Below are positions 28,308 to 36,580 of a stretch of DNA of 64,000 nucleotides, one piece after another. The stretch is from Phormidium tenue FACHB-1052 (GTDB lineage Bacteria; Cyanobacteriota; Cyanobacteriia; Phormidesmidales; Phormidesmidaceae): the NCBI RefSeq assembly GCF_014696675.1, contig NZ_JACJQN010000003.1, positions 237,967 through 301,966 of the forward strand, read 5' to 3'. The notes below the pieces were generated by a model. That model was not told the DNA's origin. It ran no database searches and worked only from the letters and a program-made list of their open reading frames with translations. Both the position numbers and the translations under genes were made by a program. Each line of letters begins with the position of its first letter. Within the stretch, counting starts at the first letter, position 1.

Positions 28308-29450
28308 ATGTGTGAGATGGACAGATTAGAGAAAGACGCAGCGGTCACAACCCTCGAACAGCCTGATCTGGGAAGGAGTCAAGCTTCCTCCATACCCCAC
28401 GAGGCTGCGGCTTCTAAACTACCGTTGCGACAACTGGGAATTAATCTCAACCATTGGTACGTGGTGGCCCAGAGCAAAGCATTGAGCATCCAGCCGCTAG
28501 CGGTGACCCTGTGGCACCAGCCGATTGTGCTGTACCGCGATCGCACCGGCACCCCCATCGCCGTTGAAGACCGCTGCCCCCACCGCCAAGTCAAGCTCAG
28601 CGAGGGCACGGTCGAGGGTGACAACATCGCCTGTGCCTACCACGGCTGGCAGTTCGCCCCCGACGGTAGCTGCGCCCACGTGCCCTACCTGGAGCCCCAA
28701 CAAAAGCTGCCTACCTGCCAGCTACGCCAGTACCCCGTGCAAGAGCGGGACGGCTTTATCTGGCTCTTCCCTGGTGAGGCGGCTCTGGCGGATACAGTCG
28801 CCCCCATGGGCGTATCCGAGTGGGAGCACCTCAACTTCATCGGCTCACTGACCACCATCGACGTGCAGGCCCATTACTCCTTTTTAATTGAGAATTTAAT
28901 GGACATGTACCACGGCCATCTGCACGGCGGCGCACAGGTGTGGGCTAACCCGGTGCTGGCCGGGCTAGAGGCCGACGACACCCACGTTCATGCCCACTAC
29001 GATGCCGAGAGCTACTACCGCATCGACAAAATTTGGTCGGCCAGCCAGCTCATCTTCCCTTCCTTGCGGCAGCTGCACCCCGAGCCGCTGGATGTCTACT
29101 ACCACTATCCCCACTGGCGATCGACGTTGGGGGATGACTTCGTGATTTACTGCCTGTTTTGCCCAGTGAGCGAGACTCACACCCGCGCCTATCTGCTGCA
29201 CTTTACGTCTCTAGAGCGGTTTCCGAAGCTGCACAAAACCCCGCTGACGGTGCGGCGGTTTGTCAAACGGGCCTTTAACAACTCGGCGAGCTTTGTGCTG
29301 CGACGGCTGGTACGCGAAGACGTGCTGATGCTGGAGCAAGAGCAGCAGGCCTTTGATCAGCACCCCACCTACCGAGGGCCGGAGCTGAACCGGGCGCTGA
29401 CGGCGGTGCAGCAGTTGATTCGGCAGCAGGCGGAGGGGAGTGGGGAGTAG
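28308..29450 (+). CDS. cruH: CruH-like Rieske non-heme iron oxygenase
   Basis: About 380 residues from ATG at 28308; TTG at 28290 and ATG at 28317 are alternatives. The N-terminal Rieske centre is CPHRQ...CAYHGW (about residues 90-115). The mononuclear iron site appears in LIENLMDMYHGHLHGG (about residues 195-210), the D-x2-H-x4-H pattern of Rieske oxygenases. In Synechococcus, CruH oxidises the C-18 methyls to carboxyls in synechoxanthin. Location 42 bases after the CruE-like gene, same strand, supports the same role; a pheophorbide a oxygenase-like role is the main alternative because the folds are similar. Confidence 0.72.
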   Translation: MCEMDRLEKDAAVTTLEQPDLGRSQASSIPHEAAASKLPLRQLGINLNHWYVVAQSKALSIQPLAVTLWHQPIVLYRDRTGTPIAVEDRCPHRQVKLSEGTVEGDNIACAYHGWQFAPDGSCAHVPYLEPQQKLPTCQLRQYPVQERDGFIWLFPGEAALADTVAPMGVSEWEHLNFIGSLTTIDVQAHYSFLIENLMDMYHGHLHGGAQVWANPVLAGLEADDTHVHAHYDAESYYRIDKIWSASQLIFPSLRQLHPEPLDVYYHYPHWRSTLGDDFVIYCLFCPVSETHTRAYLLHFTSLERFPKLHKTPLTVRRFVKRAFNNSASFVLRRLVREDVLMLEQEQQAFDQHPTYRGPELNRALTAVQQLIRQQAEGSGE

Positions 29451-29543
29451 GGGGTAGGGAGTGAGGAGTGAGGGGAGATACCCGACACCTTGCACCCGAC
29501 AACCTGATACCTTAAACCTGATAGCTGACTCCCTACCCCCTAC
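29447..29543. repeat. G-rich/C-rich inverted repeat between cruH and HAD gene
   Basis: A 16-base arm (GTAGGGGGTAGGGAGT, 29447-29462) begins at the cruH stop and is perfectly complementary to 29528-29543. The about 65-base loop contains short CCTGATA/ACCTGATA repeats. One of a family of purine-left, pyrimidine-right spacers; another lies at 51001-51133 and a related one inside the histidine kinase gene. Confidence 0.7.
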
Positions 29544-29555
29544 CCCCTTACCCCG

Positions 29556-30377
29556 ATGACTGGCCCTGATATTCTGGCGCTCGATTTTGATGGCGTGGTC
29601 TGCGACGGGCTGCGGGAGTATTTTCAAACCGCGTGGAAAGCCTATTCGGAAGTGTTTGAACCGGGGGCGGGGGCTCCGCCGGAGGGGTTGGCGGAGCGCT
29701 TTTATCCGCTGCGACCTGTGGTCGAAACGGGGTGGGAAATGCCGCTGGTGCTCTACGCGCTGAGATCGGGGGTGGCCGATCGCGATATTCTGGATCGCTG
29801 GCCCGAGCTGGTGCCACAACTGCTGGCCCAGGCGGGGGTTGAGCCCGCCACCATCGGCAAGGCGGTAGATGGGGTGCGCGATCGCTGGATTCAAGCCGAC
29901 CTTGACGACTGGTTGAGCTACCAGCAGTTTTACCCCGGCGTGATCGATCGCCTCCAGCAGGCGATCGCGGCGGGGGTGGAGCTGGTGATTGTGTCCACCA
30001 AGGAAGGCCGCTTTATTCAGCAATTGCTGGCCAAGGGCGGCGTCACGCTACCTAGCGAGCGGATTTTAGGCAAAGAGGTCAAGCGACCCAAGTACGAAAC
30101 CCTGCGGCAGATCAAAGCCGCCCATGCTGACGCGACCCTCTGGTTTGTAGAAGACCGGGTAAAGGCGCTGCAAGCGGTGCAAGAGCAGCCCGATTTGGAC
30201 GATGTGGCGCTATTTTTAGCCGACTGGGGCTACAACACGGCGGGCGATCGCGCGATTCCCCTGGCTGGAGACTCCGCGATCGCCACGCCCGGCAGCCCTA
30301 TTCACCTGATTAACCTGGCTCAGTTTTGCGCCCTCTTCGAGCAGTGGGTATTGGTAGACCCCAGCAATGTAGCCTAG
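29556..30377 (+). CDS. HAD superfamily hydrolase
   Basis: A 273-residue haloacid-dehalogenase-like phosphatase. Motif I is ALDFDGVVCDG (nucleophile and general acid aspartates at about residues 9 and 11), motif II is VIVSTKEG, motif III is around KRPKYETLRQIK and motif IV includes WFVEDRVKALQAV. A helical cap lies between I and II. Similar proteins are widespread in cyanobacteria; no substrate is known. Confidence 0.87.
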   Translation: MTGPDILALDFDGVVCDGLREYFQTAWKAYSEVFEPGAGAPPEGLAERFYPLRPVVETGWEMPLVLYALRSGVADRDILDRWPELVPQLLAQAGVEPATIGKAVDGVRDRWIQADLDDWLSYQQFYPGVIDRLQQAIAAGVELVIVSTKEGRFIQQLLAKGGVTLPSERILGKEVKRPKYETLRQIKAAHADATLWFVEDRVKALQAVQEQPDLDDVALFLADWGYNTAGDRAIPLAGDSAIATPGSPIHLINLAQFCALFEQWVLVDPSNVA

Positions 30378-30571
30378 GATTCACCGTAATTTTACGGAAT
30401 CTTGACCACTGGAGCGATCGCTTGAATTGTTCGTATCGATACCAAGCGATATTTTTCCGGATTTTAGTCCCCGCGCCAGAATGTGGGATAGACCCCAGCG
30501 CTCAGCGATCGCGCTGGAGTAAATTCACAGCCTCAGCCCCACCCTTTGCTGTTGTTTCTGCCTGTGCTCCT

Positions 30572-30841
30572 ATGACTGACCTCTTTGTTCCCCCCTCAAA
30601 AACTCCCCCTACAACAGAGTCCGTCATCCGAGAGGAGCCTAACTCCCTCGACGAAGTGCCCGACGATACGGCAGACCCGATCGCAGAGGTCACTACAATT
30701 CCTGTCGCGGATCTCTTCATTCCCCCATCTAAAACCGCCCCTACAACAGAGCCCTTCATTCAGGAGGAGCCCATCTCCCCTGACGAGGTGCCCCAAGATA
30801 CGATAGCCCCGATCGTAGAGGTCGTTACAACCCTTATAGAA
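30572..30841 (+). repeat. Two 135-base in-frame tandem copies in RTX gene
   Basis: Copy one 30572-30706 and copy two 30707-30841 encode matching 45-residue units, each reading ADLF(V/I)PPSKT then PTTE, EEP and DEVP and ending near VE/EV. DNA identity is partial, so the duplication is not very recent. Confidence 0.8.
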
Positions 30842-31750
30842 GTTCCTCCGGCGGGCATAGATCCATCCGCCGAAGTGACCTTGGCACCAGACGCACTGCC
30901 TGGGGCACTGGTCTCTGCTGACGCCACCCTGGCGACAGTAGAAACCCTCTTTTTCTATGGTCGAACCGGTAGTGGTGACCCCACCCTCTACGAGGTTGAC
31001 CTATCCAGCGGTACCCCGTCTCCAGTAGCTACCCCGCCAGACCTTTTCCCCACCATCCTAAACGGGCTTTTTGCCGCCGAACCCCTAGCTCCCCCGGTTG
31101 GAACTGAGCAACCCGCTACCGAACGGGTATTCACCCTGGTGCAGGGCAGTAACGGCAAAAACTTTCTTATTGGCACCGCTGCTGATGAAGCCGTCTTTGG
31201 GCTTGGCGGCGATGACCTGATTTTGACTGGAGCGGGTCTCAACCTAGCCTTTGGCGGCCTCGGCAACGATACGCTGGTGGGCGGGGTAGGCGACGACGGC
31301 CTGTTCGGCAGTGCGGGCAACGACACCCTGGAGGGCGGTGGCGGCGATGATCTGCTGATGGGCGGCCCCGGCAACGATGTGCTGGATGGCGGCGGCGATA
31401 CCAACGTGCTGGTGGGCGGTACCGGGGCCGATATCTTTCGGCTCAACACGCCAGGGGCCTACAACCCCGCTCCTGGCACTACGACCCCACCAGACACCGT
31501 CATCGACTTCAACGCTGCCGAGGGCGACCTGCTCGACTTTAGCCTGATTGCGGCTCAATCTCTGTTTGCCGGTCAAGATCTGCTAGATTTTTTGAACTTT
31601 GTGCAGGTGGGGGCCGACACCCATGTGCTGGTGAACACGCCTCTGGGTCAGGCCACCACCGAGGCGATTTTGCTGGGGGTCGAGGCCGACACTATCACCC
31701 CGGCTAACCTTACCTTTACGCCCCCCGCCGGGTTGCCCATACTGAAATAG
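30572..31750 (+). CDS. RTX-repeat calcium-binding protein with duplicated N-terminus
   Basis: From ATG at 30572 the protein is 392 residues; the longer open frame from 30326 overlaps the HAD gene and lacks a coding look. Residues 1-90 are two tandem 45-residue copies (MTDLFVPPSKTPPTTE... and ADLFIPPSKTAPTTE...), acidic and proline/threonine-rich. Residues about 205-285 carry RTX nonapeptides such as GGLGNDTLV, GSAGNDTLE and GGPGNDVLD that fold as a calcium-binding beta-roll. The C-terminus (IDFNAAEGDLLDFSLI) resembles the type I secretion domain of RTX proteins. No N-terminal signal peptide is seen, so export by a type I system is likely; no transporter is nearby. Confidence 0.85.
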   Translation: MTDLFVPPSKTPPTTESVIREEPNSLDEVPDDTADPIAEVTTIPVADLFIPPSKTAPTTEPFIQEEPISPDEVPQDTIAPIVEVVTTLIEVPPAGIDPSAEVTLAPDALPGALVSADATLATVETLFFYGRTGSGDPTLYEVDLSSGTPSPVATPPDLFPTILNGLFAAEPLAPPVGTEQPATERVFTLVQGSNGKNFLIGTAADEAVFGLGGDDLILTGAGLNLAFGGLGNDTLVGGVGDDGLFGSAGNDTLEGGGGDDLLMGGPGNDVLDGGGDTNVLVGGTGADIFRLNTPGAYNPAPGTTTPPDTVIDFNAAEGDLLDFSLIAAQSLFAGQDLLDFLNFVQVGADTHVLVNTPLGQATTEAILLGVEADTITPANLTFTPPAGLPILK

Positions 31751-31805
31751 GTCTAGCTGCGCCACTTTCCGGTAGCATCGGGGCTAGAACGATCGCGGTA
31801 ACGTT

Positions 31806-32420
31806 ATGAGCGAGGCCCTGCTGAATCAGCTAGCCACCCAGATGGCAGGAGAGTTTGACAACCGTCAGCAATCCCTGGCCGACCCAACCTGGTTTTTGCA
31901 TCTGCGGCTGTGGCAACGACCTCTGCCCAGTGCCCTATTGGGTGAAGGGTACAGTTTTTTTATTGAGCAAATTAGCGTGGCCTCGGGCAAACCGCCCTAT
32001 CGCCAGCGCATTTTGCACCTCACCAGCCGCGACAGCCACCTCTGGGGCCAATATTACGCGCTGCCCGACCCGATCGCCTACAGCGGTGCAGCCACCCAGC
32101 CCGATCGCCTCACCTCCCTTACCCGCGAAGATCTGATCGCTTTGCCCACCTGCGGAGTGGCCATTGAGTACCGGCCCGCTAGCCAAACCTTTAGCGCCCG
32201 CCTGCCAGGGGATAGCCTGTGCAGCTTTACCGCCAACGGGATCACCGCCTACGTGCGGCTCAAGTTTGACCTCGGCCCTGAATCACCCGTCCCCAATAGC
32301 CCCCTGGTGCTGTACCTAGAGGATCGTGGCGTTGACCCTGATACCGGCAAACCCACTTGGGGACCGCTGATGGGGCCGTTTCAGCTAGTGAAGCAAAGCG
32401 CCTTTGCACTGCCAGGATAA
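31806..32420 (+). CDS. CpcT/CpeT family phycobilin lyase-like protein
   Basis: A 204-residue protein of the CpcT/CpeT (DUF1001) beta-barrel family. Recognisable stretches are PTWFLHLRLWQRPLPS, YSFFIEQISV, PYRQRILHL and GNxxxWGP-type end in GKPTWGPLMGPF. T-type lyases attach phycocyanobilin to Cys-153 of beta-phycocyanin or act on phycoerythrin. The sequence differs from canonical CpcT and no phycobiliprotein gene is nearby, so this may be a paralogue with a related chaperone role. Confidence 0.82.
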   Translation: MSEALLNQLATQMAGEFDNRQQSLADPTWFLHLRLWQRPLPSALLGEGYSFFIEQISVASGKPPYRQRILHLTSRDSHLWGQYYALPDPIAYSGAATQPDRLTSLTREDLIALPTCGVAIEYRPASQTFSARLPGDSLCSFTANGITAYVRLKFDLGPESPVPNSPLVLYLEDRGVDPDTGKPTWGPLMGPFQLVKQSAFALPG

Positions 32421-32591
32421 AGCGCTAGGAAACCAGGGCGTTCTCGCTGCTTGCGGGGCAGCCATCAATGTTACCCTGGAGCGATGTTTGAGGCCATTGA
32501 GGCCTGCACTGGAGACGCTCGCAAAGCGTTCCCAGTGGGATATCGCCCCTGTTCTTTTACCGTCCAACGTTTCCCTTCTTACTGACCACCT

Positions 32592-33395
32592 ATGGAGATC
32601 GACATCCTGATTCTGACGGTGTACTTCATCTGCATGGGCTATGTGGTCTATAAGATGGCACTGTCGATCGAGGAAGAACTCGAAGACCAGGTGGTGCTGG
32701 TGCCCGATGTTGTTGGGTTAGAGAGCAGCGTGCGATCGCAGCTAATGCGCCAGGGTTTTGCCGAAACCGCCGCCACCGTGCTCCAGCCCGGAGAAGGAGC
32801 CTTAGGCAAGGGCGTTTCCCTCAGACTAGTGGTACCCGAACCCAGAAGCCTTGCCCCCCCCGACGAAGACCAGCCCGACGAGCCCGACGAAGGTCAAATC
32901 GCGGTGCAGGTGCTGCCCCAGGGGCCTCACCCACTCCAGCCCCTAAAAGGGCTCACGGTGCAGGTGGTCAACCAGAGCCGCGCCATTCAGGTCATCGTCG
33001 ATTGGGATCGCAGCTCGATCAGCCGCATGACCAACGAAATTCGCCGGGTGATTCGCCACACCCCTGGCATGCGCCTCGACTTGACTGCGCCCCAGGTCGC
33101 CAGCGCAGTCAACCCCAACCAGTACCTCAGCACCGTCGTGGTCAGTGAAGACTGCTTTGACCGCAGCCCCGATAACCAGGTGCTCCAGCAAACCGCACCA
33201 GTGGTCGACATTCCTAAAATGGCCAATCTCAAAGAGCCCCTCCGTAACTATTCCCTCGACCTGGTGGTGCAGCTGACCCCCTTTAGCGGACGCGGAGGCC
33301 GACCGATCATGCTGCTATTGCCTTTTCGCTTTGCCATTCAGCCGCTCCCCGCCAAAGCCGCCATTCCCCTGGTGAACTGGATTTTGAAGCGCTAG
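32592..33395 (+). CDS. Membrane-anchored conserved cyanobacterial protein
   Basis: A 267-residue protein of unknown function. Residues about 4-22 form a single hydrophobic anchor (ILILTVYFICMGYVVYKMAL). A PASTA-like short stretch (VPDVVGLESSVRSQLMRQGF) follows, then an acidic linker DEDQPDEPDEGQ, then a beta-rich domain with VQVVNQSRAIQVIVDWDRSS. A pentapeptide-free C-terminus ends in a hydrophobic LLLPFRFAIQPLP region. No enzyme motif is seen. Confidence 0.75.
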   Translation: MEIDILILTVYFICMGYVVYKMALSIEEELEDQVVLVPDVVGLESSVRSQLMRQGFAETAATVLQPGEGALGKGVSLRLVVPEPRSLAPPDEDQPDEPDEGQIAVQVLPQGPHPLQPLKGLTVQVVNQSRAIQVIVDWDRSSISRMTNEIRRVIRHTPGMRLDLTAPQVASAVNPNQYLSTVVVSEDCFDRSPDNQVLQQTAPVVDIPKMANLKEPLRNYSLDLVVQLTPFSGRGGRPIMLLLPFRFAIQPLPAKAAIPLVNWILKR

Positions 33396-33465
33396 ATTAC
33401 TGGGGAAGAAACCGGCTAGCACCGGACAGTTTTAGCGATCACCCTTGACTCTTCCGGAGGAAAGC

Positions 33466-34104
33466 ATGGGCAACTCTGACCTCAAGCTATTTGTCGATGC
33501 CCAGTTCACCAGTCCCTACGCGCTATCTGCGTTCGTGGCCCTCCAAGAAAAGGGGCTACCCCATGATCTGGTTTGCATCGATCTGGCCACCCAGGAAAAC
33601 CGTCAGACCCCTTACCAGCAGCGCGCCCTCACCGGTCGGGTGCCCACCCTAGAGCATGGCGACTTTGCCCTGTCAGAGTCGTCCGCCATCACAGAATATT
33701 TAGAAGAGATCTTCCCGCCGCCCACCTACGCGACTATCTACCCACAAAATCCTAGAGATAGGGCCAGAGCGCGACAGGTCCAGGCCTGGTTGCGCAGCGA
33801 TCTAATACCCATTCGCGACGAGCGACCGACAACGGTTATCTTCCATCAGCCCTCTGATCTACCCCTATCTGATGGAGCGCGGGTTGCAGTTGAGACACTG
33901 TTTCAAGCAGCAGGAACTCTACTTCAAGACCATCGCCTTTCGCTCTTTGGCCAGTGGTGCATTGCCGACACCGATTTGGCACTCATGCTAAATCGGCTGG
34001 TTGCCAATGGCGATCGCGTGCCTGACCCGCTGGTAGAGTACGTGCAGCACCAGTGGCAGCGATCGTCGGTACAAGCTTGGTTAGAGCAATCCAAAGCAGT
34101 CTGA
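33466..34104 (+). CDS. yfcF: Glutathione S-transferase, YfcF type
   Basis: A 212-residue GST. The ATG at 33466 is supported by a textbook GGAGGA eight bases upstream; an upstream in-frame codon at 33445 is rejected. The thioredoxin-like N-domain shows FTSPYALSAFVALQEKGL, the cis-proline segment GRVPTLEHGDF and LSESSAITEYLEE. The C-domain shows RARQVQAWLRSDLIPIR and WCIADTDLALMLNRLV, as in E. coli YfcF, a GST with peroxidase activity. Likely peroxide/electrophile detoxification. Confidence 0.9.
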   Translation: MGNSDLKLFVDAQFTSPYALSAFVALQEKGLPHDLVCIDLATQENRQTPYQQRALTGRVPTLEHGDFALSESSAITEYLEEIFPPPTYATIYPQNPRDRARARQVQAWLRSDLIPIRDERPTTVIFHQPSDLPLSDGARVAVETLFQAAGTLLQDHRLSLFGQWCIADTDLALMLNRLVANGDRVPDPLVEYVQHQWQRSSVQAWLEQSKAV

Positions 34105-34172
34105 CCAATGCAGGTTCTTGGGCAAGCTAGATTTTTCTCCTAAACTGCCGTTTAAAGATTAATTCTCCACCC

Positions 34173-34847
34173 ATGAAACTCAGTGAGATTGTTCCCTGGG
34201 GCAGAACGCTAGATGAATACAGGGCAATGTTTAGCCTGTCAGAGGCAGATTTAACCCTAAACATTCTCGGCTGTGGCGATGGTCCAGCCAGCTTTAATGC
34301 TGAGATGACGGAGCTTGGACGATCCGTTATATCCATCGACCCGGTGTATCAGTTTTCGGCTGAGCAAATTGAGCAGCGGGTGCGAGATACCTATCAATCA
34401 ATTATTTCTCAGGTCAAGCAAAATGCTGACCGCTACGTATGGAAAAACTTTGGCAATGCTGACGAGCTGGGCAAGGCTCGTCTTGACGCCATGGAGAAGT
34501 TTTTATCAGATTATGAATCAGGGAAAGCTGAAGGTCGATATTTGCACCAGGCTTTGCCCAGCTTAAATTTTAACGACGACCAGTTTGAGCTGTGCCTATG
34601 CTCTCATTTACTGTTTTTGTATGCCGAGCACCTGACCCTTGACTTCCATATCGCATCAATTCACGAGCTGCTGCGAGTCACCTCTGAAGTGCGGATTTTT
34701 CCTTTGATTCAACTCAATGGCGAACCTTATCCATACTTGGAGGTTGTTTTACAAGAACTTTCCAGCAAAGGTTACAACGTTCAGATAGAGCCTGTTGCCT
34801 ACGAGTTTCAAAAAGGCGGCGACGAAATGCTGAGAATCGGTCGCTAA
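34173..34847 (+). CDS. SAM-dependent methyltransferase-like protein
   Basis: A 224-residue protein. A motif I-like stretch LNILGCGDGPASFNAE (about residues 28-43) is followed by ISIDPVYQF (motif II) and later CLCSHLLFLYAEHLTLDFH, which fits a class I Rossmann methyltransferase scaffold. The base composition is a little more AT-rich than neighbours, which may hint at transfer. Substrate unknown; could be a degenerate methyltransferase. Confidence 0.75.
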   Translation: MKLSEIVPWGRTLDEYRAMFSLSEADLTLNILGCGDGPASFNAEMTELGRSVISIDPVYQFSAEQIEQRVRDTYQSIISQVKQNADRYVWKNFGNADELGKARLDAMEKFLSDYESGKAEGRYLHQALPSLNFNDDQFELCLCSHLLFLYAEHLTLDFHIASIHELLRVTSEVRIFPLIQLNGEPYPYLEVVLQELSSKGYNVQIEPVAYEFQKGGDEMLRIGR

Positions 34848-34861
34848 AGCCTCAACTAAAA

Positions 34862-35260
34862 CTATTGGCCGAGCTGGAACACGACACCCAAATACTCTCG
34901 GTAAGCGCAAATCTTGTTGTCTCTGACATCAAAGGCGATCGCAGCCTGATTTTCGTAGGGATGCCCTGCCATCAAGCCCGATGAACGGACTTCAAAAACA
35001 ACCGTTGTCGAATTAGAGACTACTTGAAGAATGGTTAGAGTGAGCCCTTCTGGAAATAGGCTAGATGCCAGTTCAAAGAACGCTTTCGCCTTTTCTTTGC
35101 CGTGGTTTAGGCCTTTAAAGGAACCCGCCGGAAACCAAAAGGTAAAATCATCGCTGAGCTGGTCTAAAAATGGCGACCATTCGCCACTGGCTAGCCCTTG
35201 GGTAAAGGCCTGAAACGCCACCTCAGCAACGCGCAATGTTTGAACGCTGGCTTCGGGCAT
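34862..35260 (-). CDS. NTF2-like/SnoaL-like domain protein
   Basis: About 132 residues from ATG at 35260; TTG at 35278 is the alternative. It is a single SnoaL/NTF2 fold: an N-terminal helix, then WSPFLDQLSDDFTFWFPAG, FKGLNHGKEKAKAFFELAS, and VVFEVRSSGLMAG. Such proteins are ketosteroid-isomerase-like enzymes or non-catalytic ligand binders; substrate not assignable. It converges with the methyltransferase-like gene, 14 bases apart. Confidence 0.8.
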   Translation of the reverse strand: MPEASVQTLRVAEVAFQAFTQGLASGEWSPFLDQLSDDFTFWFPAGSFKGLNHGKEKAKAFFELASSLFPEGLTLTILQVVSNSTTVVFEVRSSGLMAGHPYENQAAIAFDVRDNKICAYREYLGVVFQLGQ

Positions 35261-35308
35261 GGAGAGGGTATGCAACAATCTTCAAATTATAGGGGTAGCC
35301 ACTGTGCT

Positions 35309-36577
35309 TCAAAGGCCGCCCACAAAACGCCCCGGACTGAGACAGTTATGGGGGTCAAACTGAGCTTTGATCGCTTTCATCACGCCCAGGGCATTGCCGC
35401 TGTAGCCCCACACATCCACTGATTTTTTGAGGGAGAGAGGTGCTTCGAGCAGGGTGAAATAGCCCTGGTTGGTAGTGCAGCCCCCACGCAATTCTTTCAC
35501 CATGTCCGCCGTGGCTGCTGCCAGGCGCACTGTGCCAATACCGCTACCACCATGAATGCGCGCCAGGCTACCCGAGGGCAGTTGGTCCAGCCAGGTCACG
35601 GCCTTGGCTGGAGGTAGACCCACCTTAGCCACGATCGCCTCATTCTGTTCCTCAAACCTAGGGAAGAGAGCTGCACCGACCCCTGCCCAAACTTGCTCAT
35701 CCTCCGTACCCTGCAACACCTGGGCAGATAGCGCTGGCCCCACCATGGCCAAAAGCGACTCAACCTGCTCATCTACTCCCGGTGCAATGGATTGAAATCG
35801 AGCTATCAGGGCGAATCCCTCGTAGCCCAGACGGTTAGCTAGGGCAGGGGATAGGATATCGAGGGCAGCTGGGGTCAGCGGCGACAGTCGCAGGGCACTC
35901 AAGAGGGCTTCCATTTCCCCTACTGCCCCGATAACCACCAGGGTTTTAGAAGTATCTTGCCCTGGATAGAGCCGAAACGTGAGCTGAGAAATAATCCCTA
36001 GGCTGCCGTAGGAGCCGGTTAGCAGCTTCATCAGATCGTAACCCGCGACATTTTTGACCACGCGCCCGCCAGCCTTGGCGATCGCCCCATCAAAGCGCAC
36101 AAAGGAAATGCCGATCAGCAGATCCCGCAGGCCACCATAGCGCTGGCGCAGGCTGCCGGTGTCGGCGGTAGCCACAATTCCTCCTAACGTCGCCCGCTCT
36201 GGATAGGCCGGGTCCACGGAGAGGAACTGGTTGTGCTGAGCCAGTCGAGGCGCTAGGTCCGCTAGTTTTGCACCCGCCTGGGCGGTGAGGGTCATATCCC
36301 CCACCGCATGATCGATCACCTGGTTAAGGCGGGCCGTACTTACGACGAGATCCACCCCTGAGCCGACACCACCCCAGGACAGTTTGCTGCCGCTGCCGCA
36401 GGGGATGACCCGCCAGGAATGTTTCCAGGCACAGGCCATGATCGCCGAGAGTTCCGCTTCGGTGGCTGGACAGACGACGGCGGCGGGCGTTAGGTAATCT
36501 GGCAGATGGAGCGATGCGGGGGGGAGAATGCAATCGCGCTCAACCACCTCCCCCAAAGTTTCAGCAACGTTGGCCAT
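35309..36577 (-). CDS. glcE: Glycolate oxidase subunit GlcE-like FAD-binding protein
   Basis: A 422-residue PCMH-type flavoprotein. The FAD-binding half shows VICPATEAELSAIMACAWK, PCGSGSKLSWGG and ATLGGIVATADTGSLRQRYG, and the C-terminus ends FDPHNCLSPGRFVGGL. Short length and the CGSGSKLSWGG stretch match GlcE, a glycolate dehydrogenase subunit. In photorespiration the complex oxidises glycolate to glyoxylate. It begins three bases after a GST gene in what looks like a three-gene operon. Confidence 0.87.
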   Translation of the reverse strand: MANVAETLGEVVERDCILPPASLHLPDYLTPAAVVCPATEAELSAIMACAWKHSWRVIPCGSGSKLSWGGVGSGVDLVVSTARLNQVIDHAVGDMTLTAQAGAKLADLAPRLAQHNQFLSVDPAYPERATLGGIVATADTGSLRQRYGGLRDLLIGISFVRFDGAIAKAGGRVVKNVAGYDLMKLLTGSYGSLGIISQLTFRLYPGQDTSKTLVVIGAVGEMEALLSALRLSPLTPAALDILSPALANRLGYEGFALIARFQSIAPGVDEQVESLLAMVGPALSAQVLQGTEDEQVWAGVGAALFPRFEEQNEAIVAKVGLPPAKAVTWLDQLPSGSLARIHGGSGIGTVRLAAATADMVKELRGGCTTNQGYFTLLEAPLSLKKSVDVWGYSGNALGVMKAIKAQFDPHNCLSPGRFVGGL

Positions 36578-36580
36578 ACC

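Noticed and set aside
30326..30571. Upstream extension of the RTX gene
   Set aside because: It overlaps the HAD gene end, and its translation lacks the composition of the rest of the protein.
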